Source of the DNA: an uncultured Bacilli bacterium
Lineage (GTDB): Bacteria; Bacillota_I; Bacilli_A; RF39; UBA660
Assembly (NCBI GenBank): GCA_947632565.1
Contig: CANRPT010000009.1
Location: forward strand, 1-38,764
DNA length: 38,764 bases
Direction: 5' to 3'
Positions within the stretch are counted from its first letter, which is position 1; each line of letters opens with the position of its first letter. This document shows positions 9,201 to 17,900 of the stretch, one piece after another. The position numbers and the translations under genes are program-made. The notes beneath the pieces are model-generated. The model was not told where the DNA came from. It saw nothing but the letters and a program-made list of their open reading frames with translations, and made no database searches.

Positions 9201-10960
9201 ACCAAAGCCGTTCCTTCTGCATCATAATCTCCACGATGGTGACTTTCCTCATCCCAAGGAACATCATATCTTTTTACTAACGCACTCAAACTATGTCTGG
9301 CATAATTCGTATCTAGTGCACGAGATAATTCTAACGTATCAATCACTGGATTTTCGAATGTTCCCAGATGATATTTTTGATAAGCCATCTCCAAAAAAGA
9401 AGTATCAAACTTTGCATTATGAGCAACCATCGGTAAATTTCCATACCATTCGATAAATCTCTTAACAGCATTTTCTTCGTTATCTTTTCCTGCTAACATG
9501 GTATCCGTAATAGCAGTTAGTTCTGTAATTTTTGGATTTAAAGGTTTTCCAGGATTAATTAATTCATCATAACGATCGATAATTTCTCCATTACAGATTT
9601 TAACAGCTCCAATTTCAATAATGGAATCTTCTCCACCTGCATTAAATCCAGTTGTTTCAAAGTCAAAAACCACATACGTAGCATCCATTAATTTTTCCTT
9701 GGTTCCTCTTACAACAATATTAATACTATCATCAATTAGTGTTAATTCCGTTCCAAATAAAGCATGGAATTTTTCACTTTCTTCTTTTCCTTTATTGTAG
9801 TCTCTTACATGATTATATACATGTGGAAAAGCCTGACATCCGTTATGATCGGTAATCGCAATTCCACGATGACCAAATTTGATTGCCTGATCCACTAGTT
9901 TTATTTCATCTGCTACTCCATCCATTTGACTCATCATGGTATGCGCATGTAACTCTACTCTTTTTTCTTCTTCGGTATCTTTTACAGTAGTTGCTTCTTT
10001 TTCTAAAATATTAATATCTCTAGCATTTAAAACTAAATCTTTGGAGAATTGATCATTTTTGGTATATCCTCGAATTAAGAACCACTTTCCTTCTTTTAAA
10101 GTTTTCTTTATTGTTCCCAATTCTTCATCCCCATGTACAAATAATTTACAGTAAATACTATCTGAATAATCTGTAATCTTAAGTGTTAGAATCTTTAAAT
10201 CACTTTTGCTGGATTCAAACAAATCTGTACCAAAAATATATCCTTCTACGGTTACAGGATCCATTTCTCCTAAAATATTTTTCATTTGCATTGGATGATC
10301 ATGAATCACACTTCCTAAAACAACACTTGGATCATCCTCTTTTTTTACTTTTCGAGAATAATTTCCCTTTCGATAGTTGGTATAGTCTTTTGTCTCCTGG
10401 ATTTCCTCTTTTTTTTCTATTGGAACAACTACTATATCTTTTGTTGCCTCTTTTAATTCTGATAAAATTTGTTTTTTTGTTTCATTTTCTTTTTCTAGAT
10501 TAACTACTACTTCTAAAGGTGTATCAAATCCATATAAAGATAATAAAAAGTTTAGTTTTGGTAAAATCAGTTGTACTTGTTTTTCTTCTTCTTGATTTCC
10601 TACCTCAATTCGATATTCTTCTTCTCTTAAATTATCCTCAAAAATACTAGAAAACACCAAAAGGTCTTTGGTATTTTCTAAAGCATATCGATAATATTCT
10701 TTTAACTTTTGAAGAGATTTCATCCTTGGTATAATCTGTAAATATACTTCCTTAATACTAGAAAAAGCTTGTTTCGTTAATGTCTCTAATCTTTGATAAT
10801 CTGCTAACTCTAAGATATTAGGATTTGATAAAACAAAAGTCCAACTTCGATTTTTTTCATTTACTTTTACTTTTTCCAGTAACATATCGGAAAAACGGTT
10901 TCTAGTAACTTCATCTAACCCAATTTGATCAAATAATATTTTAATTTTATTTTCTTGCAT
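6287..10960 (-). CDS. polC: DNA polymerase III alpha subunit, PolC type
   Basis: The main replicative polymerase of low-GC Gram-positives, with a built-in proofreading nuclease. Visible in order: N-terminal domain (1-210); an OB fold (about 234-320, VEGYIFGTDLF); a PHP domain starting VELHAHT (His338, His340) and IAITDHNG; a DnaQ-like exonuclease inserted in the PHP domain with VVFDFETTGF (Asp433, Glu435), HNAKFDTSFL and HHRGDYDAEGTA; the rest of PHP; a zinc-binding pair (CRNPEC, CPKCGK); and the polymerase core with PDIDLNFSG and GTIGTVADKTAFGFVKGY. The C-terminus has a helix-hairpin-helix region and ends in a clamp-binding-like QMTLF. At 1557 residues it is about 120 longer than B. subtilis PolC. 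GGGGGG precedes ATG 10960. It follows the 10988-11827 gene by 27 bp and is probably co-transcribed with it. Confidence 0.98.
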   Translation of the reverse strand: MQENKIKILFDQIGLDEVTRNRFSDMLLEKVKVNEKNRSWTFVLSNPNILELADYQRLETLTKQAFSSIKEVYLQIIPRMKSLQKLKEYYRYALENTKDLLVFSSIFEDNLREEEYRIEVGNQEEEKQVQLILPKLNFLLSLYGFDTPLEVVVNLEKENETKKQILSELKEATKDIVVVPIEKKEEIQETKDYTNYRKGNYSRKVKKEDDPSVVLGSVIHDHPMQMKNILGEMDPVTVEGYIFGTDLFESSKSDLKILTLKITDYSDSIYCKLFVHGDEELGTIKKTLKEGKWFLIRGYTKNDQFSKDLVLNARDINILEKEATTVKDTEEEKRVELHAHTMMSQMDGVADEIKLVDQAIKFGHRGIAITDHNGCQAFPHVYNHVRDYNKGKEESEKFHALFGTELTLIDDSINIVVRGTKEKLMDATYVVFDFETTGFNAGGEDSIIEIGAVKICNGEIIDRYDELINPGKPLNPKITELTAITDTMLAGKDNEENAVKRFIEWYGNLPMVAHNAKFDTSFLEMAYQKYHLGTFENPVIDTLELSRALDTNYARHSLSALVKRYDVPWDEESHHRGDYDAEGTALVFHKMLKKLTDRNFETIQDLNRLVSQDEIHKYGRSYHVNLIAKNKTGLKNMFKLISLANTKYLYKTPRILRSEISRLREGLLVGSGCYESEVFTEARSKSEEELTNIISFYDYVEVQPPECYDHLLQMGDFASKEELLESISKIVRVTKESGKLIVATGDVHHITREDKIYREIIVNQKVPGGGRHPLAKNDIKEIPSNHLRTTNEMLEDFSFLDPEIRREIVITNPNKIVDMTEDIEVIIDTGGIPFSPKVANDDGTGYLDCPSVVTNLVYTKAESWYGNPLPYNIEERIATELYGDILRKTYLEQIEKNHPEYTNEEKEKFVFASLHNTIVQGFDAVKDVLRNHFQEIWDLEKDGECTEESLEKKVKKELGGIIGGGFDPIYLIAQRLVKHSNDEGYLVGSRGSVGSSFVATMMGITEVNALPAHYLCRNPECKYSEFLNEEGEPYGKEYSSGYDLPNKTCPKCGKTLGKEGQDMPFATFLGFNADKVPDIDLNFSGDNQASAHAYTKVLFGEDNVYRAGTIGTVADKTAFGFVKGYLEDKGITNMRTAEVERIALGCTGVKRTTGQHPGGIVVIPQYMDVFDFTPFQYPADDPESEWRTTHFDYHAIDQDVLKLDILGHDDPTVLRMLQDLSGIDVTTIPMDDQKVLSLLTSPEALGVTEEQILCPTGTLGVPEMGTKFVINMLVETKPKTFSGIVKISGLSHGTDVWAGNASELIANNICPFDKVIGCRDDIMVNLMNWGMKPIRAFKIMEFVRKGKASKDPETWKGMAEEMKEANVPDWYIESCRKIKYMFPKAHAVAYVMSALRIAWFKVYHPVWYYASYFSVRITDFDIETMMQGYHAIRKKIEDLTEKGFEATNKETSVLETLKIALESTARDVNFGPIDINKSDSRYFLIDEDGKTLIPPFRSIDGLGDTVAQNIVNERKERAFLSIEDLQKRAKISQTLIDKMKMMGILQDLPESSQMTLF

Positions 10961-10987
10961 GAAAATCCCCCCAAGTACTATTCTAAT

Positions 10988-11827
10988 TTAAATAATTTCT
11001 AAGGTATTAATACGAACAATTCTTTTTTGATTGTGAACACAGAATTCAATAAACTCCATTAAATTCTTTTTTTTCATTTCGGAATCAAAAACATACCGAT
11101 CCATTTCAAAAGTAATTTTATCTCTCATCATATATCCTGGAAATTCTTCTTTTTCACAACCTAAATACATTAACCAATAAGGATAAATCTGTTGTTTTAA
11201 ATAAGTTAAGGTTGGATCCCCTTCTTGATAATTACTTTTTCCACTTAATCTGGTATATAATTCATTTTGAAAAGCTAGCTCTAAGACCGCATCGACTATC
11301 TCTTGATAATCTTGATTTACTTTTCCCATTTCCACTCTAGTAATTGTTTCCATCATTTTGACAATCGTTTCAATTGGTTTTTTGGGATTTATTTGTTTTC
11401 CCCAACCAATTGTATTTCCTTTTGGTATCGTTAAACAAGAATTCATCACTGGATGTAATGCAATTACTTGATAGTCTTCTTTTACTGGAAATTTTAAGAT
11501 TTCTTTCAAAGAATCACGAATCTTTTTTTTATATTGATCCCATATTTTTAAAAGTTCTAAACGATACTTTTCTGTTCCTTCTTTTAACTGCAAGAAAAGT
11601 TTTGTTTCGAATACTAAATTATATAAAGTATCATCATCAGGAATAAAGTTTTTGATATCAGTCAGCATCTCTATTTTATCTTTTTGAAGTCTTTCATATT
11701 GTTTTCGATAAGTTAAATAAAGTTTTTGTTTAAATTTATGAACTGATTCAGAAAAAGAAGAACCATATAAAAGGTTCCAAGTTAATAAATAATCATTTGC
11801 TATAAAATGAAGTTGCATCTCATTCAT
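10988..11827 (-). CDS. Conserved-looking hypothetical protein between dnaE and polC
   Basis: I do not recognise the family. About 279 residues, mixed charge and mostly helical, with no signal peptide, membrane segment or nucleotide-binding motif. The N-terminal 110 residues are rich in Lys, Glu, Tyr and Leu and could form a coiled coil (YLTYRKQYERLQKDKIEML). The C-terminal half has a YPYWLMYLGCEKEEFPGYM segment and ends in a beta-rich tail (QKRIVRINTLEII). The frame opens with GTG at 11842, but AAAGGTAGTG places the start at ATG 11827. It lies between dnaE's terminator and polC, so it is probably the first gene of a two-gene unit with polC. A replication role is only guilt by association. Confidence 0.6.
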   Translation of the reverse strand: MNEMQLHFIANDYLLTWNLLYGSSFSESVHKFKQKLYLTYRKQYERLQKDKIEMLTDIKNFIPDDDTLYNLVFETKLFLQLKEGTEKYRLELLKIWDQYKKKIRDSLKEILKFPVKEDYQVIALHPVMNSCLTIPKGNTIGWGKQINPKKPIETIVKMMETITRVEMGKVNQDYQEIVDAVLELAFQNELYTRLSGKSNYQEGDPTLTYLKQQIYPYWLMYLGCEKEEFPGYMMRDKITFEMDRYVFDSEMKKKNLMEFIEFCVHNQKRIVRINTLEII

Positions 11828-11865
11828 CACTACCTTTAACACTTAATATAAATATACCATAAACG

Positions 11866-11896
11866 AAAAGAAGAAGAAATATTTTTTCTTCTTTTT
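11866..11896 (-). terminator. Terminator of dnaE
   Basis: AAAAGAAGAA faces TTCTTCTTTT across a short AT loop directly after the dnaE stop codon; the minus-strand end is T-rich. It separates dnaE from the following gene. Confidence 0.6.
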
Positions 11897-14839
11897 TTAC
11901 TTTTTATTTAATCTTTCTACTTTATTCACAACAACCTGAAAAGTATCATATCTTCTTTCAACTCTACCTTCTATTTTTAAAACATCTCCAACTTGAATAG
12001 AAGGATATTTCTGATAAATTTTAGGAAACAACGTAAAATCTAATTTTTGATACTCATCACTTGCATCAAAAAACATCATTTCTTCTCCTTTTTTGGTTTG
12101 AATCACTTTTACTTTTTCCACTAACACAACAGTAGAAATAATTTGATTAAAGTACTCTCTTACTTGATTGAGATCAATCATATTGGGATACTTTGCTTTA
12201 TAGAAAGTAACAGGATGATTACTTAAATAAAATCCAAATAATTCTTTTTCCATAGAAATAAGTTCATTGTTGGTATATTCTTCTTTCTTTTCTAATTCGG
12301 GTTTTAAAACATAATCTAAATCTAAAGTACTAGCAAGTTCACTATAGTTTAAAATGGAATCCAAGTTTTCTATATAAGTTTTTCTAGTAAGTCCAAACTC
12401 ATCAAAACATCCTGTTAAGATTAATGATTCTAATACCCTTCGATTCAGTCCTTTGACTCGATCTAAAAAATCAAAGATATCGGTATATCCTTCTTTTCGA
12501 TTGGATACAATTTCACTACAAGCAATACTTCCTACATTACGAATACCAGATAAGGGAAAATAAATTCCTTCTTCGGCTACTTGATAATGATTTCCACTAT
12601 GATTAATACTTGGTTTTAAAATGGAAATATTTTTACTTTTTACTTCTAAAATGTATTCTTTGGTTTTACTTTCACTACCAATGACAGAAGAAAGTAAATT
12701 GCTATAAAAATAGAGTGGATAATATACTTTTAAATAGGCCATCTTACAGGCAGTAATGGAATAAGCAACAGAGTGACTTCTGTTAAATCCATAATTCGCA
12801 AATTTTAAAATCAAATCAAAAACTTTTTGAGCGGTTTCTTGGGAATAGCCATGTTCTACACTTTGTCTTAAAAATTTTTCTTCTTCTTTCTGTAACAACT
12901 CCACTTTCTTTTTACTCATGGCTCTTCGTAATAAATCCGCTTCTCCATAAGTATATCCCGCTAAGACATTTGCGATTTGCATAATTTGTTCCTGATACAC
13001 AATAATTCCATAGGTACTTTTCAATATTGGGATTAAACTATCATCTAAATACGTGATTGCTTCTTCCCCACGTTTTCTTCGAATATAAGAATCAATATTT
13101 TCAGAAGGACCTGGTCGGAATAAAGCATTTGCCGCAAAAATATCTTCAAAAGAAGTTGGTTTTAATTTTCGTAAAAAATTTCTCATTCCACTACTTTCAA
13201 ATTGAAAAATTCCTAAGGTATCTGCTTTTTGAAATAATTCTAACACTTTTGAATCTTCCAAAGGAATTTGTTGAAAATCTAACGTTATTTTTTCTCCTTT
13301 TTCAATATCTTCTATGATGTGCATAATGGTAGTTAATGTGGTAAGACCTAAAAAGTCCATTTTTAATAATCCTAATTCTTCTAGATATTCATGTGGAAAA
13401 GCCGTTAAATACATTCCATCCGATACGGTTAACGGAAGGATTTCATCTAAATCTTTTTGAGACATCACAATTCCTGCAGCATGACTGGAAGTATGTCTAG
13501 GAAAACCTTCTAAAAAGGAAGCAATTTTATATACAGCAGTTAATTTGGGATCATGTTCTATGAAATTACGAAATTCCGGATCTTGTTCATAAAAATCAGA
13601 AAGTTTTTGTTTTGTCATAGCTGGTATTTTTTTGGTAATAATATCGATCTGGTAATTTGGAATGAAAAATACACGCCCAACATCTCTTAAAGCCTGCTTT
13701 GCTGCTAGTGTTCCAAAAGTAACAATTCCGCTTACCCTTTTCTTGCCGTATTTTTCTATTACATAAGCGATGACTTGATCTCGGTAAATATCTGGAAAAT
13801 CAGTATCAATATCTGGCATCGTAACTCTTTCTGGATTTAAAAATCTTTCAAATAATAAATCATATTGAATCGGGTCAATATCGGTAATTCCTAGACTATA
13901 GCAGACTAAGGAACCTGCTCCACTACCACGTCCTGGTCCTACTAAGATTTTATTTTTTTTCGCATAACGAATAAAGTCATAAACCACTAAAAAATAATTC
14001 GAAAATCCCATTTTTTCAATCATTTCTAGTTCTTGATTCAACCTAGTTACATAACTTTCTCTTACTTTTCCAGAGAATCTTTTTTGTAATCCTTTCAAAG
14101 ATAAATTTTTTAAATATTCGTAACTAGAAAGTCCATTGGTTTCCTGATAAATTGGTAATAGTAAAGAAGGTTTGGGAAATTCAAATTGACAGAAGTCACT
14201 AATTTGATTGGTGGTAAATAAATTTCGATTACTGGTATATGCATAGATATCTTTGGTATCTAATGCATATCCTTTGGTATCATAGTTCACATCATCATGA
14301 ATGGTTTTGCCATCTCGAATCATCCATAAATACTTTAAATATTCTTCTTCTGTTTCATAAAGATAAAGATTCTTTCTTACATAAACAATGTTTTTCGTAA
14401 TCAGAAGAGCTTCTTTTTCTTCTTGTTGATTGGCATAAGAAAAATAAATTGTTTCTAAAATAGGTTCCAATAAAGAATAGGTGTTTTGATCAGGAAAAGG
14501 AACAATACCAATGACAGAATCATGATATTTTTGGATATCTTCTATGGTTACTTTTTGAGAAGATTGAATGGTGGATAATTTGGCTAAAGTAAGATATCCT
14601 GAATAATTTTTCGCATATAATAAAACAATGCCATTTTCTAAAGTAATTTCTAATCCGATAATAGGATGAATGTTATGATTTTTACATTGATGATAAAATT
14701 CCATCATTCCAAATAAGTTAGAATCACAGATTGCCAAAGAGGAGAAATGTTTTTCTTGGGCATATGCGATTAATCTAGGAATCGAAATTAAACTAGATAA
14801 TAAAGAATAATTGGTTTTAATATAAAGTGGTGTATACAT
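11897..14839 (-). CDS. dnaE: DNA polymerase III alpha subunit, DnaE type
   Basis: The second replicase of Bacillota, which extends primers before handing over to PolC. 980 residues, short like other Gram-positive DnaE. The order is a PHP domain (1-200), polymerase core with GPGRGSGAGSLVCY, MPDIDTDFPD (catalytic aspartates), SHAAGIVMS, FQFESSGMR, YQEQIMQIANVLAGY and FNRSHSVAY, then helix-hairpin-helix (NRRVLESLILTGCFDEF) and a C-terminal OB fold ending KIEGRVERRYDTFQVVV. The PHP metal motif is degenerate: the expected His-x-His near the start is YIKTN and the later Asp-His is CDSN, so PHP hydrolysis is unlikely. AAAAGGAGGAG precedes ATG 14839. Its terminator separates it from the polC unit. 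Confidence 0.97.
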   Translation of the reverse strand: MYTPLYIKTNYSLLSSLISIPRLIAYAQEKHFSSLAICDSNLFGMMEFYHQCKNHNIHPIIGLEITLENGIVLLYAKNYSGYLTLAKLSTIQSSQKVTIEDIQKYHDSVIGIVPFPDQNTYSLLEPILETIYFSYANQQEEKEALLITKNIVYVRKNLYLYETEEEYLKYLWMIRDGKTIHDDVNYDTKGYALDTKDIYAYTSNRNLFTTNQISDFCQFEFPKPSLLLPIYQETNGLSSYEYLKNLSLKGLQKRFSGKVRESYVTRLNQELEMIEKMGFSNYFLVVYDFIRYAKKNKILVGPGRGSGAGSLVCYSLGITDIDPIQYDLLFERFLNPERVTMPDIDTDFPDIYRDQVIAYVIEKYGKKRVSGIVTFGTLAAKQALRDVGRVFFIPNYQIDIITKKIPAMTKQKLSDFYEQDPEFRNFIEHDPKLTAVYKIASFLEGFPRHTSSHAAGIVMSQKDLDEILPLTVSDGMYLTAFPHEYLEELGLLKMDFLGLTTLTTIMHIIEDIEKGEKITLDFQQIPLEDSKVLELFQKADTLGIFQFESSGMRNFLRKLKPTSFEDIFAANALFRPGPSENIDSYIRRKRGEEAITYLDDSLIPILKSTYGIIVYQEQIMQIANVLAGYTYGEADLLRRAMSKKKVELLQKEEEKFLRQSVEHGYSQETAQKVFDLILKFANYGFNRSHSVAYSITACKMAYLKVYYPLYFYSNLLSSVIGSESKTKEYILEVKSKNISILKPSINHSGNHYQVAEEGIYFPLSGIRNVGSIACSEIVSNRKEGYTDIFDFLDRVKGLNRRVLESLILTGCFDEFGLTRKTYIENLDSILNYSELASTLDLDYVLKPELEKKEEYTNNELISMEKELFGFYLSNHPVTFYKAKYPNMIDLNQVREYFNQIISTVVLVEKVKVIQTKKGEEMMFFDASDEYQKLDFTLFPKIYQKYPSIQVGDVLKIEGRVERRYDTFQVVVNKVERLNKK

Positions 14840-14903
14840 ATTCTCCTCCTTTTAGTTATATTCTACCACGAAACTTAAAAATTTACTTCTTTCCAAAGAA
14901 AAA

Positions 14904-14936
14904 AGAATAGATTTTTTGGGAAAAATTATCTATTCT
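14904..14936 (-). terminator. Terminator of the D,D-carboxypeptidase gene
   Basis: AGAATAGAT (14904-14912) and ATCTATTCT (14928-14936), 9-bp stem; on the minus strand it is followed by TTTTTT. It overlaps the stop codon. Confidence 0.8.
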
Positions 14937-16191
14937 GATTTTTTTTGTTTCTTTTTTTCCATCTTAGACGTTTATGCTGTTTTTTTAATTTTCTTTGATA
15001 CGAAAAGAAAATAGAAAAACAGATTAGAATAAAGACAAGTACCATGATAAATCCTATATGTTCCAGTAAGAAAGCTATCAAAGAAAAAGTTAATTTTTCT
15101 TCTAAGACAATAGGAATCGTATCAATTTCTTGTTGTTGATAATAAAGATGAATCGTTCCTAATTGCTCTCCTACTTTCATAAACGGAGTAATAGTTTCCA
15201 TTCCTTCATAACGATAGGTAAAATCTTCTTTTTGATAATCATTATTTAAGTACCAAAGAAAATCTTCTTTGACAAAAACGGGATATTCTTTTTCTTTAGC
15301 ACTCTTGGTCTTTAAAGAAAGAAGAGCATCTCCTTTGGAAAACAATTTTTGATATCCATAATTTTGAAAATAATATTCATAGATTGCGATTGCATCTGTT
15401 AGATGATAATAAGCAGGTGTGATAGGTGCTCTGGCGGTTACTAATAAATAGTAGATATCATGGCCTTGATCATAAGCAATACTTGCTAGACACCTACCAG
15501 CATCATAGGTATAACCTGTTTTAGCTCCTAAAATATAATCTGCTTTTAAATGATATCTCGTTAATGTAGTTCCTAAAGTAGAATAAAATGTCATACTTTT
15601 ATCACTTGTCAAATAGGATTTACTTTGAAAAATTTGCCGGAAAGTTTCATTTTTTAGTGCTTCTTTTAACATGGTAGCTACTTCCTTTACGGTAGAATAA
15701 TGTCCTTCTACATCTAACCCAGAAGTATTCACAAAATGAGTATGAGAAAGACCCATCGCTTGTGCTTTTTCATTCATCCAAGCAACAAACTGTTCTTGCC
15801 CTCCTGCTAAAAATAAAGCTAAAGCATTGGTAGCATCTGCTCCACTTGGTAAAAAGGCTCCATATAATAAATCACGATACGTTACTTTTTGTCCAAGGCG
15901 AAAACCTGCTACCGAAGCATTGGCTTCTACTAAACCTTGAAATACTTCTCTCGTGAGTGTTACTTGCTCGTCCATATTTGGAATATGTTCAATTGCTACT
16001 AAGGTTGTCATAATTTTTGTCATACTTGCAATCGATATTTGTTCCTCTTCCGCTTGAGAAGCAATTACTTTATCTTCTTTTAAATTATACAAAATCATAT
16101 TTTTTGACTGAATTTCTACTTCTAAGGCATGCGCTGAAAACGGTAAAATCAAGTAGCAAACAGTAAGTAAAAGAATCGATATTTTTTTCAA
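14926..16191 (-). CDS. dacF: D-alanyl-D-alanine carboxypeptidase (DacF/PBP5-like)
   Basis: Trims the terminal D-Ala from peptidoglycan stem peptides outside the membrane. About 421 residues: signal peptide (KKISILLLTVCYLILPFSAHA), serine active site SMTK, second motif SGADATN, third motif KTGYTYDAG, then a PBP5-type C-terminal beta domain and a C-terminal membrane helix (FIMVLVFILICFSIFF) with a basic cytoplasmic tail. A helical anchor, rather than the usual amphipathic one, is slightly unusual. Upstream, AGGTGAT overlaps in-frame GTG and ATG codons and lies ideally for TTG 16191, giving a normal signal peptide; ATG 16197 is the alternative. A TATAAT box is at 16209-16214. Confidence 0.93.
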   Translation of the reverse strand: MKKISILLLTVCYLILPFSAHALEVEIQSKNMILYNLKEDKVIASQAEEEQISIASMTKIMTTLVAIEHIPNMDEQVTLTREVFQGLVEANASVAGFRLGQKVTYRDLLYGAFLPSGADATNALALFLAGGQEQFVAWMNEKAQAMGLSHTHFVNTSGLDVEGHYSTVKEVATMLKEALKNETFRQIFQSKSYLTSDKSMTFYSTLGTTLTRYHLKADYILGAKTGYTYDAGRCLASIAYDQGHDIYYLLVTARAPITPAYYHLTDAIAIYEYYFQNYGYQKLFSKGDALLSLKTKSAKEKEYPVFVKEDFLWYLNNDYQKEDFTYRYEGMETITPFMKVGEQLGTIHLYYQQQEIDTIPIVLEEKLTFSLIAFLLEHIGFIMVLVFILICFSIFFSYQRKLKKQHKRLRWKKRNKKNQNR

Positions 16192-16208
16192 AGTCATCAC
16201 CTAAATAC

Positions 16209-16214
16209 ATTATA
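16209..16214 (-). promoter_or_regulatory. -10 box of the dacF gene
   Basis: TATAAT on the minus strand 18 bp before the start; no convincing -35 is visible. Confidence 0.4.
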
Positions 16215-16285
16215 CTATTTCTTGTTTTTATCGGGTTTCTTTTTCTTGATTTTTCAGATTACTTGACAGAACATGACATGTTTTT

Positions 16286-17569
16286 TTAATTTTGAAGTAA
16301 ATTCGTTTTATAAGTAGTAATAACGGGACGGGCTCCATAAGCAATAGATATATCAGTCACATTGGAAGTGCGGGAAAATCCATAAAATCCATGGACCATA
16401 TAGGCGGCTTTGGCATATATAGAAGTACCTGGATATTCTGTCTTGGTCCAATAATTCGTGGTTAATAACCAAGGGGTAGAAATATCTTGACTATATAATT
16501 GAACTGTTTTCCCCTCTACCGCCATAATTTGTGAAATTTCTGGTAAAGTGATATTCGTCGTTCCAGGTAAATTCTTTGTTACGAGTGGAGCATAAGTATT
16601 TTTGATAAAATATCCTATATTATTTTCATCACTTTCATCATAAGTAGTTGTTCCGTCGGGATCAAATGGCATAGTACTACAAGTAAAATCGCCGGAACGG
16701 TATTCTCTAAACTGTCCATAACAAGAAGTATTATAACTTCCATCTTTGTTTAAATTATAATCAGATAATAACGTTACCATTTCTGTTTCTTTCTTACTAC
16801 TTTCTAAAACATGCCATTTACTTCCATCAATTCCTGCTACTTGGTCTCCTACTCTTAATTCTGTATCCTTGGTCATTGTGATTCTATCTTTTAACTCAAA
16901 ATTACAAATCATGACTTCTTCTCCTATTTTAGGTAACGTTAATTCCCATGTAATATTATCGAACTTCGTTGCGATTCCATTACATTTTACACTCTCTACT
17001 CGGTATCCTTCCTCTTGTGATGGAAATTTCATAGGATTTTCTTTTTCTCCGGTGTAATTCCATGCTAGGATCACATCTCTTCCTTCTAATTTCGTTATCG
17101 CTTTTCCATATTTGGAAATATCATCAAAATCTAAATTAGAAAAACCACCATGTACTCCAAATGTTATAGTTACTTGCTTTTTAGAAGGATTAATGATTAA
17201 AATTTTCACTTCTTTTGTTCCAAACTTTTCTATCATTCCTTGTGGTAAATCTTTACTATCCTTAGCATATCCAATTTGGATATTACTATTATCAGAAAGA
17301 GAATAATATAATTCATATTTCGAATCTATTTTATTTAAACTAGTTAGTTTTAAGGTTAATTCAGTATAAACATCATTTGGTTGTAGAGTAATCTGATGAT
17401 CCGTTAAATGAGAACTTTCTATTTGATAGTCTAAAGTTCCTGCTACAATATTTAATTTTCCATGTTCCTCTATTTGATGTGTAAAAAAAGCATAAGAATA
17501 ATAAGCAATTGAGGTAAAAAGTGCAATGATAATTAAAAAAATGAAATAAATAATTTTATTCTTATTCAT
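16286..17569 (-). CDS. Secreted surface protein with TasA-like N-terminus and RPV module
   Basis: 427 residues. An N-terminal hydrophobic helix (IIYFIFLIIIALFTSIAYYSYA) is followed by AFFTHQIEEHGKLNIVAGTLDY, which resembles the start of TasA/camelysin-type fibre proteins whose signal peptides are cut by SipW. A beta-rich region follows (to about residue 225). The C-terminal part has SKWHVLESS, TTNYWTKTEYP and YGARPVITTY, a divergent form of the WRIV/WWTS/RPVV module in the 1842-2939 protein. The assignment to TasA is inference from the signal region only; no SipW gene is in the window. AGGAGG precedes ATG 17569. The leader carries two inverted palindromes (17581-17609 and 17738-17760), which suggests unusual control. 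Confidence 0.6.
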   Translation of the reverse strand: MNKNKIIYFIFLIIIALFTSIAYYSYAFFTHQIEEHGKLNIVAGTLDYQIESSHLTDHQITLQPNDVYTELTLKLTSLNKIDSKYELYYSLSDNSNIQIGYAKDSKDLPQGMIEKFGTKEVKILIINPSKKQVTITFGVHGGFSNLDFDDISKYGKAITKLEGRDVILAWNYTGEKENPMKFPSQEEGYRVESVKCNGIATKFDNITWELTLPKIGEEVMICNFELKDRITMTKDTELRVGDQVAGIDGSKWHVLESSKKETEMVTLLSDYNLNKDGSYNTSCYGQFREYRSGDFTCSTMPFDPDGTTTYDESDENNIGYFIKNTYAPLVTKNLPGTTNITLPEISQIMAVEGKTVQLYSQDISTPWLLTTNYWTKTEYPGTSIYAKAAYMVHGFYGFSRTSNVTDISIAYGARPVITTYKTNLLQN

Positions 17570-17580
17570 ATAATTCCTCC

Positions 17581-17760
17581 TAGTTTTTAAGTAATGAACT
17601 TAAAAACTAAAAAAATTACCTCTATCATTTTATTGGTAGCATATGAGCAAGATTTTTGTGATCCTTTTTTTCTAATTTTTCATGATAAAATTTTTTGAAT
17701 CTCCTTTTAAAGGATAGATGAAAAGAAAAAAATAAAATATCTAAGTTCATTACTTAGATA
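17581..17760. repeat. Pair of inverted palindromes flanking the 427-residue gene's leader
   Basis: Site 1 (17581-17609): arms TAGTTTTTAAGT and ACTTAAAAACTA around spacer AATGA. Site 2 (17738-17760): arms TATCTAAGT and ACTTAGATA around spacer TCATT. The 15-bp cores (TAAGT-spacer-ACTTA) are exact inverted repeats of each other about 150 bp apart. Site 1 abuts the AGGAGG of the downstream gene. Site 2 on the minus strand is followed by a U-rich run and could act as a terminator. The layout fits recombinase core sites bounding an invertible segment, or two RNA hairpins that can pair with each other. The rest of 17610-17840 shows no gene. Confidence 0.6.
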
Positions 17761-17840
17761 CTTCATATTCTATGATAAGTATATCACTACCAAAAGAAAA
17801 ATAAAATACATTTTTCAAAACTTTTTTGGACTTGTAGAAC

Positions 17841-17869
17841 TTGTCAAAAAGTCGTTTTTATGTTATGAT
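17841..17869 (+). promoter_or_regulatory. Promoter of antisense RNA 1
   Basis: TTGTCA, 17-bp spacer, extended TGT-TATGAT. Near consensus, and matched in layout by the promoter of antisense RNA 2. Confidence 0.8.
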
Positions 17870-17900
17870 GAATATGTCAAGGAAACTTGCATAAAATAAA
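17864..17900 (+). repeat. 37-nt identical repeat, copy 1 (antisense RNA -10 and 5' end)
   Basis: Identical to 19043-19079. It covers the TATGAT box and the first part of the RNA, including a CAAG-GAAA-CTTG hairpin with a GNRA loop flanked by ATG/CAT pairing. Confidence 0.95.
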
